Position numbers and translations under genes: made by a program
NCBI GenBank assembly: GCA_023228995.1
Contig: JALOAD010000012.1
Span: 11,933 to 75,932 of the forward strand
Length of the DNA stretch: 64,000 bases
Direction of reading: 5' to 3'
Source of the DNA: Candidatus Muiribacterium halophilum
GTDB lineage: Bacteria > Muiribacteriota > Muiribacteriia > Muiribacteriales > Muiribacteriaceae
The notes under the pieces: generated by a model
What the model saw: only the letters and a program-made list of their open reading frames with translations
Databases searched by the model: none
What the model was told of the DNA's origin: nothing
Shown here: one piece after another, positions 1-8,752 of the stretch
Layout of the letters: every line of letters begins with the position of its first letter
How positions within the stretch are numbered: position 1 is the first letter of the stretch

Positions 1-371
1 CTACTTTTGCAGCTTTAAGCTCGTTTTCAAAACCGGTTAATATTATTATATGTGGTAATTTAAAAAAAGGTATGAATATAGGTGTTTTTATACAAAAATT
101 ATTGTGTTCTGATAATATAAAGACAGTATTTACTGTTGGAGGTATAAATGATTTTAATGATAAAATTGATTTTATGAATTTAAAAAGATATAAAGACTAT
201 AAATTAAAAGATATTTTTGAAGAAGTTTTAAATAATTCTCAAGAAAATGAAATATTACTTTTTTCTCCTGGAATGCCATCGTTTGATAATTTCAAAAACT
301 TTGAAGAACGGGGAACTTTTTTTAAGACACAATTAAAGGAATTTTTAAGTGAAAAAGAAAAAAAGCATTGA
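1..371 (+). CDS. murD: UDP-N-acetylmuramoylalanine--D-glutamate ligase, C-terminal part
   Basis: This is the C-terminal end of MurD, the cytoplasmic ligase that adds D-glutamate to UDP-MurNAc-L-Ala in peptidoglycan precursor synthesis. The reading frame (codons from base 3) is open to the left edge, so the gene starts outside the window. The visible part is the ligase C-terminal domain: an ALxSF-like strand, then LLFSPGMPSFDNFKNFEERG near the end. That segment matches the MurD signature in which SPACASFDQFKNFEERG is usual; here GMP replaces ACA. It overlaps the GTG start of ftsW by 23 bases, and its place before ftsW and murB supports the call. Confidence 0.88.
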   Translation, partial: TFAALSSFSKPVNIIICGNLKKGMNIGVFIQKLLCSDNIKTVFTVGGINDFNDKIDFMNLKRYKDYKLKDIFEEVLNNSQENEILLFSPGMPSFDNFKNFEERGTFFKTQLKEFLSEKEKKH

Positions 372-1449
372 TATTATATTTATAATAATAGTTATGCTTA
401 TACTCCTTATAGGTCTTGTAAGTGTTTATTCTTCAAGCTATATAGAAGCAGGAGAAAAATTTTCTGATCCTGGTTTTTTTTTAAAAAAACAATCTGTTTG
501 GGCGATTATTGGTATTGTAGCTATGTTTATTGTGTCAACAATCGATTATCATTTTTTTGTTAAAAATTCCAGAAATTTTTTGTTTTTTTTCTTTATATTA
601 CTTGTTCTTATACTGTTTCTTCCTGATGAAGCGAGGGTTAAAGGTGCAAATAGGTGGATATCACTTAAATATTTTAAGATTCAGCCCTCAGAATTTGTAA
701 AATTTATATTTGTGTGGTATCTAGCGTTTTTTTTTGGAAAAACTGAAAATATTTTAAATATTAAAAAAAAGATTTTTAACCCTCTTTTTATATTTGTTGC
801 TCTTGCGGTTGTAATATTGCTTCAGCCAGATCTTGGTACTGTATTTGTTTTTGCTTTTTCATTTTTTGTAATATTATTTATAATTGGTCTTGAATATAGC
901 TATCTTTTTTCTTTATTATTTTTCGGAATAATATGTTTTATATCTGCAATATATATAAAACCTTATAGAAGAAATAGAATTCTTGCCTTTATTGATCCGT
1001 GGGCATATAGATATGATCTTGGTTATCATATTATAAATTCTCTTATTGCAGTTGGTTCAGGAGGATTATCTGGACTTGGTCTTGGAGCAAGCAGACAAAA
1101 ATTTCTTTATCTTCCAGAACCTTATACTGATTTTATATTTGCTATTATATGTGAGGAAACTGGATTTATTGGAGCAAGTGTTATATTAGTACTTTTTGCA
1201 ACATTATTTTTAAGAGGATGGTATATAATAAGAAAAGCACCTGATATTTCTGGATTTATTTTGGGTCTTGGTATTATTACTACAATAACTGTTCAAGCTC
1301 TTATTAATATGGGAGTTGTTCTTAATTTATTTCCTACAAAAGGACTTCCTTTACCATTTATAAGTTATGGAGGTTCATCTTTGCTTATATTGTTTATAAA
1401 TACAGGGATTATACTAAACATTTCGAGATTTCGTCATGAAAAAGGTTAA
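349..1449 (+). CDS. ftsW: Lipid II-linked peptidoglycan glycosyltransferase FtsW (SEDS family)
   Basis: FtsW is the SEDS-family polytopic membrane protein that polymerises septal peptidoglycan with its class B PBP partner. The 366 residues form about ten hydrophobic segments. Family motifs are visible: PSEFVKF in the middle, and KGLPLPFISYGGSSLL near the C terminus, the classic FtsW/RodA/SpoVE signature. The GTG start at 349 has AAAGGA upstream and lies inside the murD end. I chose FtsW over RodA because of the murD-murB-ftsQAZ context. Its stop overlaps the murB start, suggesting translational coupling. Confidence 0.93.
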   Translation: MKKKKSIDIIFIIIVMLILLIGLVSVYSSSYIEAGEKFSDPGFFLKKQSVWAIIGIVAMFIVSTIDYHFFVKNSRNFLFFFFILLVLILFLPDEARVKGANRWISLKYFKIQPSEFVKFIFVWYLAFFFGKTENILNIKKKIFNPLFIFVALAVVILLQPDLGTVFVFAFSFFVILFIIGLEYSYLFSLLFFGIICFISAIYIKPYRRNRILAFIDPWAYRYDLGYHIINSLIAVGSGGLSGLGLGASRQKFLYLPEPYTDFIFAIICEETGFIGASVILVLFATLFLRGWYIIRKAPDISGFILGLGIITTITVQALINMGVVLNLFPTKGLPLPFISYGGSSLLILFINTGIILNISRFRHEKG

Positions 1450-2260
1450 TATTTCTTTAAAAAAATATACAAAAATTAAAACAGGAGGACAAGCTTTATT
1501 TTTTTGTCCTGAAAATTTAGATGATATTAAAAATATACCTAAAAATATAAAAGTGATAGGTAATGGCAGTAATATATTATGTGAGGATAAAGATTATTCT
1601 TTTTTAAATCTTAATCTATTAAATAGTATTTTTTTAAAAGATAATATATTGACAGTTTATTCTGGAGTGAAATGTTCCACATTATTAAGATTTTTATTAA
1701 ATAATAATTTATCAGGTCTTGAATTTCTTTCTGGGATTCCAGGAAATACAGGCGGAATAGTTTGTATGAATGCTGGAAGTTATGGAGAAGAAATAGGTAA
1801 TTATATAAAAAAAGTAATATATTTTGATGTAAAAAACTGGCAAATAAAAGAATGCGAAAATAACGGTGATTTATTTAAATATAGAAAATCAGTATTTAAT
1901 TCAGATAAAATTGTATTATATGTTGTTTTTAAAGAATTAGAAAAAGCTGAAAATCAAAATATAAAAAATAAGATAAATGATAATTTTAAAAGAAAATTAA
2001 AAACACAACCAGTATTAAAACACACTTTTGGTTCAGTATTTAAAAACCCTGTAAATATTTCTGCATGGAAGCTTTTAAGTAATTCTAAAATTCAAGGAAA
2101 ATGTAAAGGCGATGCGTGTTTTTCTAGAAAACATGCTAATTTTATTGAAAATAAAGGAAATGCTTTATTTACTGATATAAAATATCTCATAGAAAAAGCA
2201 AAAGAAAAAGTTTATAATGACACAGAAATAAAACTTGAAGAAGAAGTAATATATATGTAA
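1436..2260 (+). CDS. murB: UDP-N-acetylenolpyruvoylglucosamine reductase
   Basis: MurB is the FAD-dependent cytoplasmic enzyme that reduces UDP-GlcNAc-enolpyruvate to UDP-MurNAc. The N-terminal FAD domain shows KIKTGG, a GNGSNIL motif and SGIPGNTGG. The C-terminal half has GSVFKNP, containing the Ser that protonates the substrate, then the SRKHANF motif. It ends LEEEV, the place of the conserved acidic residue. At 274 residues it is slightly short, as in type II MurB. It overlaps ftsW by 14 bases. In many genomes murG and murC lie between ftsW and murB; here they do not. Confidence 0.93.
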   Translation: MKKVNISLKKYTKIKTGGQALFFCPENLDDIKNIPKNIKVIGNGSNILCEDKDYSFLNLNLLNSIFLKDNILTVYSGVKCSTLLRFLLNNNLSGLEFLSGIPGNTGGIVCMNAGSYGEEIGNYIKKVIYFDVKNWQIKECENNGDLFKYRKSVFNSDKIVLYVVFKELEKAENQNIKNKINDNFKRKLKTQPVLKHTFGSVFKNPVNISAWKLLSNSKIQGKCKGDACFSRKHANFIENKGNALFTDIKYLIEKAKEKVYNDTEIKLEEEVIYM

Positions 2261-2300
2261 TGATTTGCTTTTGTATAAGTTAATTAAAAGGAAATATTAG

Positions 2301-3062
2301 ATGAGATATAATATTTACAAGAAAAGTCCGGTTTATTTAACAAAGATAATTGTATTTATCTTTCTTATATTTGTATTTTCATTTGAGTTTCAAGTAATAC
2401 TCAAAGATATGGACTTTTTAAATGTTAGGGAAATTCAGATAATTGGGAATAATATTGTTGACACAAAAACAATATTATTTTTATCAAAGATTACAAGATT
2501 AAAAAATATAATTAAAATCAACATTGAAGAGTCAAAAAAACTTATAGAAACTCATCCTTTTGTAAAAACTACCGGTATAACAGTTAATAATGCGAAAATT
2601 ACAATTAATATTCGTGAAAGAGATCCATTTGTGTTTTTTAATACTGGTAAAAAATTGCTTGTTCTTGATAATGAAGGTTATGTTTTAAATGACGAAGCTT
2701 ATATTACTGATTATGATCTTCCTGTTCTTACGGGAATTGAAGATAATTTAAAGTATTATACAGGAAAAATTTTAAATTCTGAAAAAATTGTATATGGACT
2801 TAAATGGTTTAGAATAATACCGATTGAATTCTGGTCTCAAATATCTGAAATAAATGTTGCAAATCATTCAAAAATTGTCATTTATACTTTGGATGGAATG
2901 CAAATATTTGTTGATAATATTAAAACCTTTCCTAAAAAATTTGAAATATTGTATAGTAAACTGTTAGAATTAAAGGAAAAAAAATTCGATATAGAATATT
3001 TTGATCTTCGTACTTTAAATGATGATCTTATATATATGGAATATAAAGAAGGAGGTCACTGA
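2301..3062 (+). CDS. ftsQ: Cell division protein FtsQ/DivIB
   Basis: FtsQ/DivIB is a bitopic inner-membrane protein that links early and late divisome parts. The 253 residues have a short basic N-terminal tail, one membrane segment at about residues 12-32, then a POTRA-like stretch beginning with VREIQIIGNNIVD and the FtsQ-type beta domain after residue 110. Sequence conservation is low, as usual in this family, so the call leans on the POTRA pattern, topology and position between murB and ftsA. The start follows AAAAGGAAATATTAG. The stop codon directly abuts the ftsA start. Confidence 0.85.
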   Translation: MRYNIYKKSPVYLTKIIVFIFLIFVFSFEFQVILKDMDFLNVREIQIIGNNIVDTKTILFLSKITRLKNIIKINIEESKKLIETHPFVKTTGITVNNAKITINIRERDPFVFFNTGKKLLVLDNEGYVLNDEAYITDYDLPVLTGIEDNLKYYTGKILNSEKIVYGLKWFRIIPIEFWSQISEINVANHSKIVIYTLDGMQIFVDNIKTFPKKFEILYSKLLELKEKKFDIEYFDLRTLNDDLIYMEYKEGGH

Positions 3063-4289
3063 TTGTCTCGCAGAAATATAGTTGCCGGAATAGATATTGG
3101 AACTAATAAGATTGTAGCTCTTATTGGTGAAATAATTGATGAAGAATTGAGTGTTATTGGCGTTGGTAAAGTTAAAGTAAATGCTATTAACAGTGATGGA
3201 GCGATAACTAATATAGATGACCTTAAAAATAAAATTCAAATTGCTATTGAAGAAGCAGAAAAAATGGCAGATGTTCAAGTTGATTCTCTTTTTGTTAATC
3301 TTTTTGGAAATAATATAAGATGTTTTTCTGCAAAAGGTACTGTTTCTATAAGTAGTCGTGATAAAGGAATTATATCAGAAGATCTTTCAAGAGTGCTTGA
3401 AGATGTAAAAAATAACATTATAATTCCTGAAGGTTATGAAATTGTTCATATTTTAGCTAGAAATTTTTCAGTTGATGAGATGACTGGTATAAAAGATCCT
3501 ATAGGAATGAAAGGTTCAAGTCTTGAAGCTGATGTTTATGTTGTAACTTCATCTATAGCTATTATTACAAATATTGAAAATTCCATACAGTCAGCAGGTT
3601 TTGATATAAGTGATTTTGTTTATGAACCACTAGCTTCAGCAGAATCTGTTCTTACAGAAGATGAAAAAAAACTTGGTGCAGCGGTAGTTGATATTGGTGG
3701 TGGATATACAACTATTTCAGTTTATAAAAACGGAAGTATAGTATCATCTGCTTTTATAAGTATGGGGAGTGCTTCAATAACAAGTGATCTTGCTATAATC
3801 TTAAGAACATCATTTGAAGAAGCTGAAAAAATAAAAATAAGACATGGAAATCTTTATAATCTTGAGAATGATAATGAAAAAGTAGAGCTTTTTAACACTT
3901 CAAGAGAAAGTGTTAAAATTGTTACAAAAAAATATATTAATGAAATACTTTTTGCAAGATTTGAGGAAGTTTTTAAATTTGTATATGAGCATCTTGAAAA
4001 AGAAGGTCTTGTAGAAGATATAAAAGCAGGTATTGTTTTAACGGGTGGTGGTTCTCAGGTTGAAGGGTTACCGGTATATGTTGAGCATTTATTTGAGATG
4101 CCGGTAAGAAATGGAAGACCTTTGAGTTTGAAGGGGCTTTTTGATAAAATAAACTCACCTGTTTACACCGTTGCAACAGGAATACTAAGATATGCAAGAA
4201 AAAGCAATATTAATGCAGTTAAAATTAATAACAGGTTTCTAAGTAACATGATTTATAAGATAAAAGAATTTTTTGATACATATTTTTAG
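3063..4289 (+). CDS. ftsA: Cell division protein FtsA
   Basis: FtsA is an actin-fold ATPase that tethers FtsZ to the membrane. The N-terminal phosphate-binding loop reads [15 protein letters not shown], the second phosphate motif [13 protein letters not shown] lies near residue 210, and the adenosine motif [14 protein letters not shown] near residue 325. The 408 residues are normal length, and the last ten or so ([12 protein letters not shown]) look like the membrane-targeting amphipathic helix. The start is TTG, immediately after the ftsQ stop, with GGAGGT at 3051-3056 as ribosome binding site. It precedes ftsZ by 17 bases. Confidence 0.95.
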   Translation: MSRRNIVAGIDIGTNKIVALIGEIIDEELSVIGVGKVKVNAINSDGAITNIDDLKNKIQIAIEEAEKMADVQVDSLFVNLFGNNIRCFSAKGTVSISSRDKGIISEDLSRVLEDVKNNIIIPEGYEIVHILARNFSVDEMTGIKDPIGMKGSSLEADVYVVTSSIAIITNIENSIQSAGFDISDFVYEPLASAESVLTEDEKKLGAAVVDIGGGYTTISVYKNGSIVSSAFISMGSASITSDLAIILRTSFEEAEKIKIRHGNLYNLENDNEKVELFNTSRESVKIVTKKYINEILFARFEEVFKFVYEHLEKEGLVEDIKAGIVLTGGGSQVEGLPVYVEHLFEMPVRNGRPLSLKGLFDKINSPVYTVATGILRYARKSNINAVKINNRFLSNMIYKIKEFFDTYF

Positions 4290-4306
4290 TTGAGGGGGAA
4301 ACACAT

Positions 4307-5410
4307 ATGTTTGAATTCGATGCCATAGAACAAGTGGCTGAAATTAAAGTAGTCGGTGTTGGTGGTGGCGGAGGAAATGCAGTCAACAGAATGATCATGA
4401 GTGGTCTTACTGGGGTTGAATTCCTTGCTCTTAATACAGATGCACAGGCTCTTGTGTCCTCTAATGCAAAAATCAAGATTCAAATTGGTGATAAACTTAC
4501 CAAAGGTCTTGGAGCTGGAGCTAATCCTGAAATCGGGAAAAACGCTGCATTAGAAGATAAGGATAAAGTTAGAGAAGCTTTAGAAGGTGCTGATATGGTA
4601 TTTATCACAGCTGGAATGGGTGGTGGTACTGGCACTGGAGCTGCACCGGTAGTTGCTGAGATTGCTAAAGATCTTGGTGCTTTAACTGTTGGTGTTGTTA
4701 CAAAACCGTTTTCTTTTGAAGGCAGAAAACGAATGATACAAGCAGAAAATGGAATAAAAGTTTTAAAAGCAAATGTTGATACTCTTATAACAATACCTAA
4801 TGATAGATTGTTACAAGTAGTAGATCAGCATACTTCTATAAATGATGCTTTCAAGATTGCAGACGATGTTCTTAGACAAGGTGTTCAAGGTATATCAGAT
4901 CTTATTTTAGAACCTGGACTAATAAATCTTGATTTTGCTGACGTAAAAGCAATAATGACAGAAGCTGGTTCAGCTTTAATGGGAATTGGTACAGGTTCTG
5001 GTGAAAACAGAGCTGTTATGGCTGCTGAACAAGCTATATCGAGTCCTCTTCTTGAAGCTACAGTTCAAGGCGCTAAAGGTGTTCTTATTAATATTACAGG
5101 TGGAGAAGATCTTACTTTATATGAAGTAAATAAAGCTGCTGAGATAATATCAAATTCTGCAGATCCAGATGCTAATATTATATTTGGTGCTGTGGTCAAG
5201 GAAGATATTAAAGATATGGTTAAGGTTACTGTTATAGCTACTGGTTTTAGTGCAGATGAGATAATAGAAAAAGAAAAGCAGGAAATAATGGGTAAATTGA
5301 GATTAAAAAGTATAAATAATTCAGAAAATGCAACTGTTAGACCTGAACCTAATGAAGATGATGTCAATATTCCGGCTTTTTTAAGAAAAAAAGAAAAGTT
5401 CAGAAAATAA
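4307..5410 (+). CDS. ftsZ: Cell division protein FtsZ
   Basis: FtsZ is the tubulin-like GTPase that forms the division ring. The 367 residues show the N-terminal [13 protein letters not shown] loop, the tubulin signature [10 protein letters not shown] near residue 105, and the T7 loop [11 protein letters not shown] that completes the neighbour's active site. The C terminus ends with the FtsA-binding peptide NIPAFLRKK after a short linker. A very strong Shine-Dalgarno (GAGGGGG) precedes the ATG, consistent with high expression. Base composition is slightly less AT-biased than neighbours in the first third. It is the last gene of the mur-fts cluster. Confidence 0.98.
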   Translation: MFEFDAIEQVAEIKVVGVGGGGGNAVNRMIMSGLTGVEFLALNTDAQALVSSNAKIKIQIGDKLTKGLGAGANPEIGKNAALEDKDKVREALEGADMVFITAGMGGGTGTGAAPVVAEIAKDLGALTVGVVTKPFSFEGRKRMIQAENGIKVLKANVDTLITIPNDRLLQVVDQHTSINDAFKIADDVLRQGVQGISDLILEPGLINLDFADVKAIMTEAGSALMGIGTGSGENRAVMAAEQAISSPLLEATVQGAKGVLINITGGEDLTLYEVNKAAEIISNSADPDANIIFGAVVKEDIKDMVKVTVIATGFSADEIIEKEKQEIMGKLRLKSINNSENATVRPEPNEDDVNIPAFLRKKEKFRK

Positions 5411-5472
5411 GAGAAAAACTGTGAAAATCTTTTTTAAACGGTAATATCTCATAAAAAAACCGAAAAAAAAGG

Positions 5473-5500
5473 TTGAAACAAAAAAAAAATATGATATAAT
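5473..5500 (+). promoter_or_regulatory. Sigma-70-type promoter of the tRNA operon
   Basis: A TTGAAA box (5473-5478) and a perfect TATAAT (5495-5500) are separated by 16 bases. Transcription would begin near 5507, about 16 bases before tRNA-Val. This is one of the best promoter matches in the window. It may also serve the downstream genes, because no terminator is seen between the tRNAs and the DUF512 gene. Confidence 0.75.
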
Positions 5501-5522
5501 ATAAACACGAAAGACGAAAGGT

Positions 5523-5598
5523 GGGCGGGTAGCTCAGCTGGGAGAGCATCGGCCTTACAAGCCGAGGGTCACAGGTTCGAGCCCTGTTCCGCCTACCA
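5523..5598 (+). tRNA. tRNA-Val (anticodon UAC)
   Basis: This is a 76-base cloverleaf with acceptor stem GGGCGGG/TCCGCCT (G-T pairs at both ends), D arm GCTC/GAGC, anticodon stem TCGGC/GCCGA with TAC at 5556-5558, T arm with GGTTCGAGCC, and an encoded CCA. First gene of a three-tRNA operon. Confidence 0.95.
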
Positions 5599-5627
5599 TT
5601 TTCCTTTCTAAATTAAACTAATAAAGT

Positions 5628-5703
<76 letters not shown>

Positions 5704-5712
5704 CTTATATCA

Positions 5713-5788
5713 GGCGACATAGCCAAGCTGGTAAGGCAGAGGACTGCAAATCCTCTATTCCCCGGTTCAAGTCCGGGTGTCGCCTCCA
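5713..5788 (+). tRNA. tRNA-Cys (anticodon GCA)
   Basis: This is a 76-base cloverleaf with acceptor stem GGCGACA/TGTCGCC, anticodon loop CTGCAAA with GCA, T arm CCCGGTTCAAGTCCGGG and an encoded CCA. The discriminator base is U, as expected for tRNA-Cys. Only six bases separate its CCA from the ATG of the next protein gene. Confidence 0.96.
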
Positions 5789-5794
5789 GAATTC

Positions 5795-6856
5795 ATGAAA
5801 AATTACCTAGACCTTGATAAAATAAAAACATGCAGAAACAAATGTATATTCTGCTTTATAGACCAATTGCCTAAAGGACTTAGAGAATCTCTTTATTTAA
5901 AAGACGAAGATTTTAGGTATTCTTATATATATGGTAATTTTGTCACTCTTACTTCAACCAATCAAGAAGATCTTAATTATATTGCTAAAATGAATATGTC
6001 TCCTCTTTATGTATCTGTTCATACTATGAATGGAAAACTTAGAGAAAAAATGCTTTCTAATAAATTTGCGAAAGATATTGAAGAAAAAATAAGTTTTCTT
6101 GTAAAAAATGAAATATCTATTCATGCTCAGATTGTATTATGTCCTGGCTGGAATGATAGAGAAGAACTTTCATATTCACTCGAAAGACTATATAAATACA
6201 CTCCTTATATTGATAGCGTGGGTATTGTACCTTTCGGTGCTACTTGTCATCGTAAAGGTCTTGTTGATATAAAACTTGTTGAAAAAGAACTTGCAGAAGA
6301 TACTTTTGAAAGAGTTAGAAAATTTCAGAAAATAGCTCAAAAGGATTATGGTGTTAATTGGGTTTATATGGCTGACGAATTTTTTCTTAAAGCAGGAAAA
6401 CCAATTCCGCCACAATATTATTACGATAATTTTCCTCAAATAGAAAATGGTATAGGATTATCAAGAAAGTTTTTGGATTCATTTAAAAGATCTTTTAAAA
6501 AAAATAATATTGATATTAACAAAAATGCATATATAATATGTTCTCAGTCTTCTGAGAAGATATTAAGTGAAATTATACAAAAATATTGTTTAAATATTAA
6601 TATAATTGTTGTAAAAAACAGATTTTTTGGTGAGACGGTTACGGTTACAGGTCTTCTCACAGCTGAAGATATATTGCGGACAATAAAGGGATTAGAAAAA
6701 AATATACCTATTATAATTCCTGATATTATTTTTAACAATGATAATCTTACTTTAGATGGTATTAAAAGGAAAAAATTTGAAAAAACAGATGAGAGAATAA
6801 AGGTAATAGGTTCTAAAGGAAGCAGTTTAGCTAAATTCCTTAAAAGACAGCCTTAG
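5795..6856 (+). CDS. DUF512-type radical SAM protein lacking the usual N-terminal PDZ domain
   Basis: The protein matches the radical SAM plus DUF512 family of unknown function, whose members usually run about 430-450 residues and begin with a PDZ domain. Here it starts immediately before the [4Fe-4S] cluster motif CRNKCIFC (residues 13-20), followed by FIDQLPKGLRESLY, so the PDZ part is missing. The C-terminal half with NIDINKNAYIIC and the TVTVTGLLTAEDI segment is intact. I chose the ATG at 5795. An in-frame GTG at 5777 lies inside tRNA-Cys and is unlikely. There is no clear Shine-Dalgarno apart from bases within the tRNA 3' end. The der gene follows after 17 bases. Confidence 0.82.
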   Translation: MKNYLDLDKIKTCRNKCIFCFIDQLPKGLRESLYLKDEDFRYSYIYGNFVTLTSTNQEDLNYIAKMNMSPLYVSVHTMNGKLREKMLSNKFAKDIEEKISFLVKNEISIHAQIVLCPGWNDREELSYSLERLYKYTPYIDSVGIVPFGATCHRKGLVDIKLVEKELAEDTFERVRKFQKIAQKDYGVNWVYMADEFFLKAGKPIPPQYYYDNFPQIENGIGLSRKFLDSFKRSFKKNNIDINKNAYIICSQSSEKILSEIIQKYCLNINIIVVKNRFFGETVTVTGLLTAEDILRTIKGLEKNIPIIIPDIIFNNDNLTLDGIKRKKFEKTDERIKVIGSKGSSLAKFLKRQP

Positions 6857-6873
6857 TTTTACAGGAGAGAAAC

Positions 6874-8148
6874 ATGGAAAAAGTGCTATTGTATGGAAGA
6901 ACAAATGTTGGTAAATCGACATTGTTTAATAAATTGACTGGACATAATAAAGCTATTGTTGAGGAAGAACCAGGTGTTACAAGAGATCTTAATAAATCTG
7001 TTGTTGAATGGTGTGGTAATAAATTTGTACTTATTGATAGTGGTGGTATGGATTTTTATGCAAAAGATTATTTTTCAAAAAGTATAATAGAATTGAATAC
7101 ATCTATTCTTGATGAAGTTTCTCTTGTGCTTTTTATTGTTGATTATAAATCTGGTATAACACCATTTGATCATGAATTGGGAATTTATTTGAGAAAATAC
7201 AATAATAAGGTAGTTGTTGTAGTTAATAAAAATGATAATATTGATACTGATAATGAAAATGAATTTTATGCACTTGGTTTTGATAATGTTATTTCAGTTT
7301 CTGCTATACATGGTAAAAATAGTGGAGATCTTCTTGATATTATTGTTGAAAATCTTGAAAATACAAAAAACATAAATATTGAAGAAAATAGAAGAATAAT
7401 TATTGTTGGAAAACCTAATGTGGGTAAATCTACTTTGTTTAATTCACTTGCTGGTTCACAGAGAACTATGGTCACTCCAATAGCTGGGACTACAAGAGAT
7501 TTTATAGAAGAAGAGATTGTGCTTGGAGAAAGTACATATACTTTTATTGATACTGCGGGATTGAGGAGAAAACGAAGTATTTATGAAAAAGTTGAAAAGC
7601 ATAGTGTATATAGAACTGTAAAAGCTATTGAAAAAGCTGATTTATGTCTTTTTGTTATAGATTCAGAAGATGAAATATCATTTCAAGAAACAAAAATTGC
7701 AGGACTTATAAAAGAAGCTGGTAAAGCAGTTATAATAATTTTTAATAAATGGGATGAAGTTACAAATAAAGATGCTAGGTTAAAACAGCTTCAGCAGATT
7801 GTAAAAGAAAAACTTTATTTTATTGATTATGCACCTATTGTTTCTATTTCAGCAAAAACTGGTTTAAGAGTCCATAAAATTCAGGAATCTATAGAAAAAG
7901 TATTTGATATATATTATAGACAAATACCAGATAGAATTCTTAATGATAATATTCTTCCTGAATTAAAAATAAAATTTCCAGAAATTAAATTTATTAAACA
8001 GGTTAAGACAGCTCCTCCAGGCTTTCTTGTATTTTCTTCTAAAAAACTACATTTTTCAAGGAAAAGATTTATTGAGAATGTATTGAGAGAAAATATAGAT
8101 TTTTCTGGTACTCCTATTAAGATGATATATAGGGAGCCTGAAAAATGA
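6874..8148 (+). CDS. der: Ribosome biogenesis GTPase Der (EngA)
   Basis: Der is an essential GTPase with two tandem G domains that assists 50S subunit assembly. The first P-loop is GRTNVGKST (residues 8-16) with DSGG as G3. The second is GKPNVGKST (near 179-187) with DTAGLRRK as G3 and NKWD as G4. The C-terminal KH-like domain follows, ending in FSGTPIKMIYREP, a typical Der ending. A GGAGAG ribosome binding site precedes the ATG. Its stop overlaps the plsY start (ATGA). Confidence 0.96.
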   Translation: MEKVLLYGRTNVGKSTLFNKLTGHNKAIVEEEPGVTRDLNKSVVEWCGNKFVLIDSGGMDFYAKDYFSKSIIELNTSILDEVSLVLFIVDYKSGITPFDHELGIYLRKYNNKVVVVVNKNDNIDTDNENEFYALGFDNVISVSAIHGKNSGDLLDIIVENLENTKNINIEENRRIIIVGKPNVGKSTLFNSLAGSQRTMVTPIAGTTRDFIEEEIVLGESTYTFIDTAGLRRKRSIYEKVEKHSVYRTVKAIEKADLCLFVIDSEDEISFQETKIAGLIKEAGKAVIIIFNKWDEVTNKDARLKQLQQIVKEKLYFIDYAPIVSISAKTGLRVHKIQESIEKVFDIYYRQIPDRILNDNILPELKIKFPEIKFIKQVKTAPPGFLVFSSKKLHFSRKRFIENVLRENIDFSGTPIKMIYREPEK

Positions 8149-8750
8149 GTTTTTTTTTTATTAATATTGTTTTAAGTTATTTTATTGGAGCAATTCCGTT
8201 TGCATATATAATTTTTAGATTTTTTGGTAAAGGTGATATAAGAAAGGTAGGTTCAGGTAATTCTGGTGCTACTAATGTTACTAGGTTACTTGGTATAAAA
8301 TTTGGTGTATTAGTATTTTTACTTGATTTTTTTAAAGGATATTTTGGAGTTGTATTTTCAGAAAAATTTTTAAAAAATTATAATATGCCTTATCCTATTG
8401 TATTTTTTTATATTTCTATAGCATTTATTCTTATAGGTCATATATATTCAGTTTTTTTAAAATTCAAAGGTGGGAAAGGTGCAGCTTCTGGTATAGGAAT
8501 AATCTTTGCACTTTCTTTATATTCAGGCATAAGTGTATTTATATTATGGGGTATTATTTTTTATTTTTCAAAAATTGTTGCTTTATCAACGATAATAGCT
8601 TCGATGTCATTGCCGTTTTTTATACTTTATTTTGAAAAAACACAACATTTGCTTGTTTTTAGTATTTTAGCCTCTTTATTTGTAGTTTTTAAACATAAAT
8701 CAAATATTATTAGAATGATTAGAAAAGAAGAAAATAGTTTTAGGAGATGA
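8145..8750 (+). CDS. plsY: Acyl-phosphate glycerol-3-phosphate acyltransferase PlsY
   Basis: PlsY is an inner-membrane acyltransferase that moves the acyl group from acyl-phosphate to sn-glycerol-3-phosphate, the first step of phospholipid synthesis. The 201-residue protein has about six hydrophobic segments and the family loops GSGNSGATNVTR (about residues 37-48) and KFKGGKGAASG (about 105-115). It overlaps der by four bases and is followed by gpsA, which makes its substrate glycerol-3-phosphate. Confidence 0.95.
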   Translation: MSFFFINIVLSYFIGAIPFAYIIFRFFGKGDIRKVGSGNSGATNVTRLLGIKFGVLVFLLDFFKGYFGVVFSEKFLKNYNMPYPIVFFYISIAFILIGHIYSVFLKFKGGKGAASGIGIIFALSLYSGISVFILWGIIFYFSKIVALSTIIASMSLPFFILYFEKTQHLLVFSILASLFVVFKHKSNIIRMIRKEENSFRR

Positions 8751-8752
8751 AA

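Noticed and set aside
5439-5462. CGGT/ACCG hairpin after ftsZ as a terminator
   Set aside because: Stem of only four pairs with a long loop and no T run after it.
5777-5794. GTG start for the DUF512 gene inside tRNA-Cys
   Set aside because: It would put coding sequence in a functional tRNA 3' end. The ATG at 5795 is the simpler start.
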